Positions 9,060 through 17,145 of a DNA stretch of 17,145 bases are shown here, one piece after another. Made by a program: the position numbers and the translations under genes. The notes under the pieces were generated by a model. It searched no databases and was not told the origin of the DNA. It saw nothing but the letters and a program-made list of their open reading frames with translations. This stretch comes from Irineochytrium annulatum (Eukaryota > Chytridiomycota > Chytridiomycetes > Chytridiales > Chytridiaceae): the NCBI GenBank assembly GCA_027600665.1, contig JADGJL010000618.1, forward strand, positions 1 to 17,145, given 5' to 3'. Numbering within the stretch: position 1 is the stretch's first letter; every line of letters starts with the position of its first letter.

Positions 9060-10936
9060 ATGTCCCACCTCCAGCCCGGCATCTCCGTGAAGCCCGGCGT
9101 CTGGTCCCTCTCCCTTTACGGCTGCAATCTCTCCTCCTACTCCCTCCGCGCCATCGCCAAACTCGGCGTCCTCGGCTTCCTCGACCTCTCATGCACGAAC
9201 GTCTCCCTTATTATGCTCCAGGAGACACTCCGCCCCCTCCGCATTCTCAACCTCCACCTCTTCGGCTGCGCCAACCTACTCAAGCTCCCCTCCGAGATCG
9301 GTGCCGGCTTTATCCGCGCCGGCGCGCCCGGGTCGGCGGGACATGCGCTCGAGCGGCTTGCCGCGCGACCGACCTTGCTGGAGGAGGGCGGGTTCACGGT
9401 CGAGTTCAAGCCGTCATGGTCAGCGTCTGGCGTTCTAAGGGGTTTCATCATCGCCGTGATGCCGAATTGCTGGAGCCTCGATGGGGTGCTGGCGCCTGTG
9501 GTGGAGCGGCAGCGATGGCATTCATACTTCTTTGACGAGGACGGGAAGGGCCGGTTCAGCGAGTTGGTACGGAAGCGTTTCGTGCCGTTCGACACGGCGC
9601 TCGAACTCGGCCGGGTTGGGGATCCGCAGTGGGCGCAGGGCGCGCAACAGACCGTTGAGCTGTCGGACCGGGCGAAGAGGGTGCTATCGGGCATGCCGGC
9701 TCGGTACAATATGCCGGGGGACGAGGATCGACTGAGGATGAAGAAGCTGTGCGTGGAGCTTGAGCGGGACGTGCTGGCGGAGATGCCAAACACGGTTTAC
9801 AGCATCGAAACGGTGGAGGGCAGTATCGCAAAAATGCTCGAGCGCCACACGAATATCTCCAGTTTGCACCGGCGGGAGAACAGCGGCACGAAGTCTGAGA
9901 AGTGGGAACCGAGCGAGGCCGTGCGGAGGCGGATCACGCTCGCGATGCTGCTGCTCGCCTCGCTGTTCTCGGACTTGCCGATACCCCTGGTCCAGGTCTG
10001 CCTAGAGCAGATGCTGGCGCCGACGACAAGCCGGCTGAGGTACGAGGAGTCTGACAGCCTGCCGTGGGAAGCGACATCCACATCCGAGAGGCGGCATCGG
10101 CATTGGACGCAGAAGCCTGTCTCGCCCGTCTTATGGAGGCTGCAACATCGCCTGCGGTATCTGAGTCTGCTTAACTCGACATTACTTGAGGACTTTCACT
10201 ACGGTATATTCGATCGCGTTGTTTTGGCTGCGAGTTTCTGACGTGTGACTGCAGAACATCCGGATTCTTTGCCGGAAGCTGCAGTCTTTGAAGCCAACGG
10301 AGCTTTCCTTCGCCTCAGCGAACTCAACGCCGTCCTGAAATCCCTTCACGAACCCCTGTATTCCGTTGCAAGGGAAACAGATGCGCTCCGGACGTCCGTA
10401 AATGGCTCCGGAATGAACGAGAGGGTCCACCCGGATGCCCCGCTGGACTTCGAGAACCTCGCGAAATCGCACGAGTCCGCCATGCTCTCGAACGCGACCC
10501 TGCGCTCCGTCTTCGGCAAGCACACGCTCCGTCAAATCGCAACGCTGCAGGCCGAGTGCATCCACTTTCTCGTATCCGGCATCGACCTTAAGAACGCGTC
10601 AGCCACCTTCTTCGTCTGGGCCAAGACGGCGCTATGGTCGACGGTGAATTGGTGCGCGGCAATTGTGATACAGAACTATGAGGAGGGTGGCGACGTGAGG
10701 ACGAGCCAGGGTCTCTCGGCTGAGGCCGAGGCGTTTGAGATGAGGCTGTGTCTCAACCATGTTCTGCGGCAGATCTTGCACGCCGCGTCTGCGTCGACGG
10801 TGGCCGCGGAGGGTGCCGACCTACCTACAAAATCGGCACCCTCAAGGTTAAAGGCTCCGGCCTCGAAATCGTCGGCAAGATCAGCTGTCGCATCTCCATT
10901 CACAATCTCAAGCTTTCCGTTGCTGTAATTCGATAA
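9060..10936 (+). CDS. leucine-rich-repeat protein of unknown function
   Basis: Start ATG 9060; a TGA lies four codons upstream in frame. Exon 1 is 9060-10203, followed by a 51-nt intron 10204-10254 (GTATAT donor, TTCTGAC branch-like site, CTGCAG acceptor), then exon 2 from 10255. Residues about 14-75 show two to three leucine-rich repeats (WSLSLYGCNLS, LGFLDLSCTNVS, LRILNLHLFGCANL). MPNCWSLDG at 134-142 and RFVPF at 173-177 look like the cap region after an LRR block. The remainder (about 190-560) is mostly helical, with no family I recognise. LRR proteins usually bind other proteins; the role here is unknown. The 3' end is ambiguous. Reading on in exon 2 ends at TAA 10926-10928 with poor codon use. 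A 47-nt intron 10800-10846 (weak GTGGCC donor) would switch to a frame ending at TAA 10934-10936 with much better, C-ending codons. I chose the latter, which gives about 592 residues. Confidence 0.65.
10809..10843. repeat. perfect 11-bp inverted repeat (hairpin) in the LRR gene
   Basis: GAGGGTGCCGA at 10809-10819 is followed, after a 13-base spacer, by its exact reverse complement TCGGCACCCTC at 10833-10843. The hairpin sits exactly where coding quality moves from one frame to another near the 3' end of the LRR gene. It could be an intron structure, a spot prone to sequencing or assembly error, or chance in GC-rich sequence. Confidence 0.7.
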
Positions 10937-11125
10937 TGGCTGCGTATTTAATAAGGAACCGCAAACTAGCGGGTACGACACATCACATATTCACACATTT
11001 TTCTGTCATATATCGCGCTGATTTTGATTGTACGTGGAAGAGGGGAGAGAGCGTATAAGAGCGTTCGCAGTGGTTTAGGATGTTGGTCTTGTTAGATGAA
11101 AGAGTTTAAATCAGGCTGGTACATC

Positions 11126-11132
11126 TATATAA
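11126..11132 (+). promoter_or_regulatory. TATA-like box upstream of the OPT gene
   Basis: TATATAA lies about 535 bases before the chosen OPT start codon. If it is used, the transcript would have a long leader containing the 11165-11347 frame, or a leader intron. The evidence is sequence resemblance only. Confidence 0.3.
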
Positions 11133-11192
11133 CATGAGTGATTTGGGCATAAGACACAATTTACATGCACACACCAAACTACGATGATAAGC

Positions 11193-11270
11193 CGCACTTC
11201 GACGACAACTACGAACTTCCACGAGTTCCTTTGTTCGGGTCGCAAAGGCATGATATATCGCACTTCGACG
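11193..11270. repeat. 12-bp direct repeat CGCACTTCGACG
   Basis: CGCACTTCGACG occurs at 11193-11204 and again at 11259-11270, 66 bases apart. Both copies are preceded by a similar context (GATGATAAGC and ATGATATAT). In a promoter/leader position such pairs can be transcription-factor sites, but chance cannot be excluded. Confidence 0.45.
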
Positions 11271-11665
11271 TCATTCCCATAAAGTGCCTCTTCGAGTGCA
11301 ACGACATATTAGGTGAGACATTACCAACTTCTGTCAAGCTCAGGTAAGTCAAATGCTATCACCTCCGTGACATCCTACCCCCATCACCTTCGCCGTCGCT
11401 GGCGGAAAGGAGTGGATTCGTTTGGTAAGCCCATCATAATATCGCCTGGCCCAAAGCCAACGCTACGCCGTCTTTCCTAGCAATTGCGTCACAAAGACGG
11501 TAGCAGTTCGAGATTAAAACCGATGGCATTGAGCAGCTTAATATCGTTTCCTTTTTGTTCATGCCCATATTGGCAAATAATGTGCATCGATGCTCGGACA
11601 CGCTCGTTCGAAAACCTCCACTTCTCGAAGCATCTGCGACTAAGGGCTCGTCGTTCCCAACAGAA

Positions 11666-14600
11666 ATGAACCCCACTCTCGCGGTGAGGACGGACGTGAC
11701 GGACGCGTCCGACGCGGTGTCGCCCGACGCCGTAGTCCCCGATCACGAGCTGAAGCAACCTCACTCCTACCACGATGTCGACCTCGAAGGTCCCTACCAC
11801 CAGCTCTCGTGGCACAAGGACCCCCTTCGGGGCGCGTCCGTCACCGCCTCGACGCTGACTCCGGCTTCGAACCCCTCAGACGACCCGCTAGACACCCAAT
11901 CTTTTGATGAAATATATGACATCGTTGACGCGTATGTCTTTTCAGCTTCGGGTGTTCTTTTTGTTATGTACATGGATAAATTGCTTCTAACTCTTAATGT
12001 CATATCGACAGTGTCGTCCCCCGGACGGACGATCCGACTCTTCCGACGCTCACGCCGCGCGTTTGGGTCCTGGGCACGCTCAGCTGCCTCACGCTCGCGG
12101 CTGCAAACACACTCTTCACCTTCCGCACAAACACGTTCACGGCCTCACCATTCGTCGGCGTTATCGTGTGCTGGCCACTTGGCGTTGTGATGGAGAGGTT
12201 TCTTCCCCGCGGCGACTTGGGAGAGGATGGAGGGGATGAGGAGAAGGCAGGAAACGGAACGAGAGGAGCCGCTTGGAGGAAATGGAGGGTATGGAAATGG
12301 TTGAATCCGGGGAAGTTCAACTTCAAAGAGTGAGCTGCTGTTGTCACTTCGCGCTGTGCAAAACATGTTTTGATACAATTTCAGACACACGCTCATTTAC
12401 GTATTCTCTTCCTCTGGGGCAAATACTGCCTACGCGCTATACAACATTATCGGTACGTTGTTAACGCTTTCTATTTGGCACTTCCTTACGTCGGCTCAAG
12501 GTCAGAAATATCAGCTCTACCAATCCGACCTCTCAACCCCCGCCTGCATCACCTTCGCCATCGTAACCCAATGCCTCGGTTACGGCCTGGCAGGCCTCTG
12601 CCGACGCTTCCTCGTCCGTCCCTCCGCTATGCTATGGCCCGCAAACCTTTCCATCGTCGCCCTCATCCAATCCCTCCACGAACCTACCTCCTCTCCAACC
12701 TCCTCATCATCAACCCCACGCCTTCGCTCCCGATTTGCCTTTTACTGGCTCGTCACGGCCGCCACGGCGCTCTACCAGTTCCTTCCGAACCACATCGCGC
12801 CCATCCTGACGGCCATCTCCCCGCTGTGCTACCTCGCCCCGATGTTCCCAGATCCGGCCACGACGCGCCTCCTGGCGTCAGCCCAGCCGAACGGCGGCGT
12901 CGGATGGCTGTCCGTCAGCCTTGACTGGAACGTCATCACGGCCATGACGCCCATCACGTCACCTCTATGGGCGCTGGCGAATCAGGTGGCTGGGATGGCG
13001 CTGGGAATATGGGTCGTGACGCCGCTTCTGTGGGCGAATAACGCGTTCGGGAATGATAGGATACTGGGTGCGGATCCGGGACAAGGCGCGAATGGGACGG
13101 GGGAGTTCCCGCTCGGCGGGTCGTTGAACAGCGCCGATTTGTTCAACAAGGATGGGCTGTCTGTCGACGCTTGGGGGTTCGTGTTCCCGAACAACCTCAC
13201 TCTGAATGAGGCATATTACGAGTCGCAAGCGCCCGTTCGCATCACTACCTATTTCGCGCTGGGTATGTCGAAGCATCTTTCTAAACCCGATTTTTATTCG
13301 CATGAAATATGTTCTCATCGCAGTTTTGTGTGTCAGATTACGCGACCTCCTTCCTCGTCTTCACCGCCACCTTCTCCCACGTTGCCCTTTGGTACGGCAA
13401 GGACCTCCTACACCGCTGCCGCTCCGCCGCGCGAACGCTCGACCAGACGGACCTTCATGCCCGCCTCATGTCGGCCTACGCCGACGTCCCAGACGCGTGG
13501 TACCTGGCCCTTCTCCTCATCTCCCTTGTGGCCGGATGCGCCGTGGGCGAATGGGGCGGATTCGGCCTGCCCTGGTGGGGTACCGTGCTGGGGCTTGGAT
13601 TGGCTGTCGTGAGCGTGATACCGCTCGGAGTCCTGCAGGCGATATCGGGCCAAGGGATGGGGCTTAATGTGATGAGCGAGATCCTGATCGGGTTCATCCT
13701 ACCCGGACGTATCGCGGCTGTGATGGCCTTCAAGACGATTAGCTATATGGCCATGTATCAAGGGTTGACGCTGGTGTCAGATTTGAAGCTGGGACATTAC
13801 TTAAAAATCCCACCGAGGGACATGTTTGTCAGTCAGCTGTTCTCGACCGTCATTGCGGCTATCTTAAAGTGAGTTTCTCTTTTCAATTTTGCGAGTATAT
13901 TGTGCTAATTGGCCGCCTTCAGCGTTTATATGGCCGAAATGATCTATGAAAGCTTCGGGCGCGATCGGGAGTTGAGGACCGACCCCTCAGACCCCAATTC
14001 GCCCTTTATGTGGAAGTTACAGTCGAAGCCACAACTCGGGTGGACTGGTAAGTCCAAATTCACCACCACATCGCAAAAAAATGCGTGTTTGTCGTCGGAC
14101 ATCAACCTAATCTCAATCACCCCATAAAAGCGAACTCATACAACGTCTTCCTGAACGCCGGCGCGATCTGGGGCTCTATCGGCCCGCTCCGCTTCTTCGG
14201 TCCGTCTTCGCCGTACCGCTACACCCTCCTCGCCTTCCCCCTCGGGCTGCTCCTGCCCCTTATACCATGGCATCTCCACCGCCGACTGACGGCCCTATCG
14301 CGGCCCTCGTATTGGCACCTCGTCAACGTTCCGCTCCTCGCCATGTTCCCCAATTCCGGCGCGGGGGCCGTGCGCGCCGAAATCGTCAGCCCGCTAGCCG
14401 TGGGCGTGATCGTAAACTACTTTATTAAAAAACACAGGCCAGCCTGGTGGCGGGGTTACGCGTACGTGTTAAGCGCGGGGCTGGATAGCGGGCTGGCTGT
14501 GGCACTCGCCGTAATTTTCTTTGGGTTCCAGTGGGATGCGGGCTGGCAGATTCCCTTTCCGCCGTGGATGTTTAACAGGGCCGATGGGGAGATATGCGCG

Positions 14601-14702
14601 CCAGAGTTTTACCTGACGTGTATGGATAATCAGATATGGGGCGGCGGGTTCAACCGGACTTACAACATTCTGGATGATCCTTACTGCCGGTTTGTCGATT
14701 AA
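11666..14702 (+). CDS. OPT-family oligopeptide transporter
   Basis: Seven exons: 11666-11931, 12012-12329, 12385-12452, 12501-13262, 13337-13868, 13923-14047 and 14131-14702. Introns of 48-83 nt all keep phase, giving 880 residues. Start ATG 11666 has A at -3; an in-frame ATG at 11561 is the alternative. Residues 1-88 are a hydrophilic cytosolic N-terminus. DDPTLPTLTPRVWVLG then opens the membrane core, as in fungal OPT proteins. NPGKFNFKEH (N187-P188-G189) is the family's conserved NPG motif, GYGLAGLCRRFLV follows, and KIPPR (from K628) is the second OPT signature. The C-terminal VIVNYFIKKHRPAWW and YVLSAGLDSG blocks are also typical. Family members import tetra-/pentapeptides, glutathione or metal conjugates by proton symport at the plasma membrane or an internal membrane; the substrate cannot be told here. 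The length and the presence of both signature motifs argue for an intact gene. Branch-like CTAAC/CTAAT sites precede several acceptors. Confidence 0.93.
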
Positions 14703-15266
14703 ATCATCGCGATTTGGTTTGCCAACCCTCTTTCCCACAGCTCGATCAACTTTCAGAACATGACGGCGCAGGCGTTGGCGGCAGGAGGAAGCTAAGGCAG
14801 CTTACAACTGATGTCTCCCGTTACAGCGGTTGGTGTTCTGTGAGGTTATAAACAACAATACAATGACGACGTGAGAATACTGGTTTTTAACAACTACTGA
14901 AGTGCCTACATCCGTCCTTTTCCGCTTATCATACGCCTTTTCTGCCATCCTTCCTCCCCGTTTTCTGTGGCTACCAACACCGTGAGGCCCGCACGTCCTT
15001 CGTAGGGAAGGGCTTCCATGGCAGTATTCGTTTCTACCACAGATGCAAGTATTTCAAACACGGTTCATCGGAGCGTTGGGTTGTCGCTGTCAACAAACGG
15101 CAGTTGGTTGGTACTCACCAATGAATGACGGTGCAAATCAATGGCAACTCTCAGCAACCGTGCTCGCCGGCGGCGCCTGGGATCCCTCGCCGGCTTCCTC
15201 GCGCAGTATTAAGAAGCCTGGGACCTGCGAAGGCATCACGAAGCACCCACAGGTCAATTGCCAGCG
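14703..15266. other. intergenic region with coding-like remnant upstream of the propeller gene
   Basis: The first ~300 bases are the likely 3' UTR of the OPT gene and spacer, without visible genes. From ATG 15018 a 36-residue frame runs to TGA 15126-15128. It is in the same phase as the propeller gene that begins at 15267 and is separated from it by that TGA and a TAA at 15210-15212. I could not find an intron set that removes both stops and keeps phase with normal splice sites. It may be a leader with an upstream ORF, or a decayed 5' end. Confidence 0.5.
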
Positions 15267-16780
15267 ATGTTCTCCCCCGACGCTCTCCTCTTCATCGGCG
15301 TGAACGGATTCCTTCACGCGCTCGACAAGCGTACCGGCCAGCAGGCATGGCAGCACACGCTCAAGGGCAGATATTATGAGCCGGTCCTGATACAGCCAGA
15401 TTGCCGGAGAGGCACACTGCTCGTCGCGTGCGGTATACTTTCTTTTGCCATCTTCAAATCAATCAGTAATTGACTTACAATTAATTCTCAGGTGAGAACC
15501 TCCGCTGCATCGACGCGACCACTGGCACCATGCAATACGAGAACCGTCTCCTAGGCATCGGTCTCGGCTACGCCCACATAGCGCTCGGCCGCGACGCCGA
15601 CCGCTTCCGTGAAAACGTCGAGCGCCTGCCCCACGTGCCCCGCCCTCCTCACATGGACGCCAAAGGCTCCACCACGGACCCCGAGGACGTCGTGTACGTG
15701 GCCGTGAACCACATGGTTCGCGCCGTCCGCATCTCGGACGGCTCGGACTTGTGGGACTTCAAGACGCCCATGACGGCCGGCTGCTCAACCCAGCCTCACC
15801 TTTTGTCGGAGGACGGGCTCCTGTACGTCGCGGGCAACGGACGCATTTTCGCGCTGGACTGCATGACCGGCAACCTGGTCTGGCAAGCCGACGTCAAGCA
15901 CCGCGAGTACTGCATCCTGGCCACTATGCGATCGGGCGACCCGACGAACAACATACCCAATCACCTGAGAGGTCAGAAGGCGAGCTCCGGCGGCAAGTCG
16001 GACCCGGTTGACGCGTTGATGTGCGCGGCGCACGGGTACGTCACCCTCGTGAGGCGGTCGAACGGGGAGGTCCTCCCGCTTCCAAATGGCGGGAAGAAGG
16101 TAGGGGAGGTGGCCATGAATGGACGGGGGTTCGTCACGACGAACGTGGTGGCCGTGCCAAGCGTGAACTCGTTCCTGGCGGCCGCCGGCGTGAATCTCAG
16201 GAGGATTGACGTTGAGAAGGGGTCGGTGGTGTGGGAGAACAGGCTGAAGGGAATGGGGCTTGGTTGTCCAAGCTTGTTGGTGGGGAGCGGTGTGCCTGAC
16301 GCGAACGCGACGGCTGCCAGGGAAGCCCTCCCGGGCTACAGCACGCTGGACCAGCCGTCGGCATCGACAACGATGCCGTCATGGAACCAGGCGGCTGGCG
16401 TGCAAAGCATGTCCGAGCTGATCTTCGTCGCCGTTCATGGGCAGGTGCGCGCCATCCGAGCCGCGGACGGTTCTGACTTGTGGAACTACGACCCGGGGTT
16501 CGGCAAGAGGATCGAGCTGCCGAACTTGTTCGTGGAGGACGGGATGGTGTTTATGGTTGGGCAGGCGTGGGTGGTGGCGCTGGATGCATTCACGGGGAAT
16601 GTGGTGCACGCTAAGAAGGAGGTTCACAACCACCGCGTTTTCGCGGCGTCCTTCAGATCGGGTTCCGGCGAGACAAACAGGAGCTCGATGTACAGCATCT
16701 TGGCGAAGAGGCTGGAGGATGACGAGGACCGGAGGAGGAGAAATGAATTCCAGAGGCAGCAGATCCTTTTCGACTCGTAG
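15267..16780 (+). CDS. quinoprotein-like (PQQ-repeat) beta-propeller protein
   Basis: Exons 15267-15432 and 15492-16780 are joined across a 59-nt intron (GTATAC donor, TTGACTTAC branch-like site, TTCTCAG acceptor), giving 484 residues. ATG 15267 is the first in-frame ATG after TAA 15210 and sits just before the first blade. Blades follow the PQQ-like pattern of a beta-strand, then ALD-x-TG-x-x-W: HALDKRTGQQAW, RCIDATTGTMQYE, RAVRISDGSDLW, FALDCMTGNLVW, then RRIDVEKGSVVWE, RAIRAADGSDLW and VALDAFTGNVVH. Residues about 8-204 and 231-446 align with each other blade for blade, so it is a duplicated four-blade unit. The tail (about 461-484) is charged. There is no signal peptide and no vicinal Cys pair or other dehydrogenase hallmark that I can see, so an enzyme role is not supported. 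It may be a soluble binding or scaffold propeller. Codon use is strongly C/G-ending. Confidence 0.8.
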
Positions 16781-17145
16781 TAAATCCTTCTCTGTTTCAT
16801 CGTAGTACAACGCCTCTCTCCAAAGCAATTCTGGCAGTTGATTTCTTTATGTTCTCACTTTCTTCGTTCTGTTCTCGCAATAATCTTCAATCATGACGGA
16901 GCATACATCTCACAAAACATTAAAGCCATTGGCTGACTACTAAACTATTTACGTTTACATGATAATTTGCAAAATGATACACAAATGCAAGATCTACGCC
17001 CTGCGAACACGAAGCCTACAACAATCAGATTTTTCCAATGTAAGATTGCCGTAAGGCCTGTGAGGAGAATGAAAAGTAACTCCGACACTCCTGTGGGCAT
17101 ACTCCGGACAAATCAGCTAACATGCCACTGAATGTCGAAAAGACC
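16781..17145. other. 3' flank of the propeller gene; short minus-strand ORF at the edge
   Basis: Lower-GC sequence after the propeller stop codon, presumably its 3' UTR followed by spacer. On the minus strand an ATG at 17100-17098 opens a 51-residue frame ending at TAG (16947-16945) with a hydrophobic N-terminal half (SELLFILLTGLTAIL). A second minus-strand frame is open from the right edge to about 17032. Neither has the GC-rich codon bias of the other genes, so I do not call either a gene. Confidence 0.4.

Larger units (their letters stand above)
10937..11665. other. intergenic region / promoter and leader of the OPT gene
   Basis: About 730 bases between the LRR gene and the OPT start. It contains a TATATAA box (11126-11132) and a 12-bp direct repeat. 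A 60-codon plus-strand frame (11165-11347) starts about 33 bases after the box and has a GTAAGT donor-like site at its end (11344). An in-frame ATG at 11561 would add 35 residues to the OPT protein. I find no splice path from the 11165 frame into the OPT frame and treat it as possible 5' leader or an upstream ORF. Confidence 0.5.

Noticed and set aside
8881..9192. 103-codon minus-strand frame starting at ATG 9192, considered as the first exon of the giant gene
   Set aside because: Its first half is antisense to the LRR-coding start and is an Arg/Gly-rich artefact; no GT-AG pair joins it in phase to the 8941-7954 frame.
9137..9793. 218-codon minus-strand frame opposite the LRR gene
   Set aside because: The plus strand carries recognisable LRR strands, good codon use and a clean phase-keeping intron; the minus-strand frame shows none of these.
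12458..12500. MLTLSIWHFLTS stretch as part of the OPT protein
   Set aside because: It lies inside the 48-nt intron 12453-12500; splicing it out joins YNIIG directly to QKYQLYQS in phase. Reading straight through from the previous exon does not reach this frame.
1..17145. Transposon, CRISPR array, tRNA or rRNA
   Set aside because: Reading both strands I saw no terminal inverted repeats with target duplications, no reverse transcriptase or transposase motifs, no regular spaced repeats and no tRNA-like T-loop/D-loop pairs.

Overview
The window looks like nuclear DNA from a fungus, most likely an early-diverging, flagellate (zoospore-forming) lineage such as a chytrid. Genes are split by very short GT-AG introns, mostly 38-83 nt, several with a CTAAT, CTAAC or CTGAC branch-like motif shortly before the acceptor. 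Coding exons are GC-rich with C-ending codons. The window combines an oligopeptide (OPT) transporter, a family typical of fungi and plants and absent from animals, with a long coiled-coil gene that resembles the centriolar/ciliary protein TALPID3. The lineage is inferred from these traits and was not tested by any search.

Layout from left to right. (1) 1-720, plus strand: the C-terminal end of a multi-pass membrane protein of unknown function, two exons, open at the left edge. (2) 721-1358: a convergent 3' intergenic stretch. (3) 1359-8816, minus strand: one very large gene that I assemble from 16 exons, with every junction in phase, giving about 2263 residues. It has a proline/serine-rich N-terminal half with a short coiled-coil block, a conserved-looking helix, a charged helix of about 240 residues, SEGE motifs and a Ser/acidic tail of about 650 residues. 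I call it TALPID3-like with moderate confidence. (4) 8817-9059: a short divergent promoter region. (5) 9060-10936, plus strand: a protein of about 592 residues with a few leucine-rich repeats at its N-terminus. Its last ~120 bases switch reading frame at a perfect hairpin. (6) 10937-11665: a promoter/leader region with a TATA-like box, a 12-bp direct repeat and an upstream ORF. (7) 11666-14702, plus strand: an OPT-family transporter, 7 exons, 880 residues. (8) 14703-15266: intergenic. Its right end keeps a partly open frame that leads into the next gene. (9) 15267-16780, plus strand: a quinoprotein-like (PQQ-repeat) beta-propeller of 484 residues, clearly built from two copies of a four-blade module. 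(10) 16781-17145: 3' flank, with a short minus-strand membrane-peptide ORF at the right edge.

There is no operon logic, as expected for a eukaryote. The one arrangement that may be functional is the head-to-head pair of the TALPID3-like gene and the leucine-rich-repeat gene, whose start codons lie about 243 bp apart. No tRNA, rRNA, CRISPR array or recognisable transposon was seen. The best candidates for something undescribed are the ciliary-type giant protein in a fungal context, the duplicated 2x4-blade propeller, and the frame switch at the hairpin in the LRR gene.
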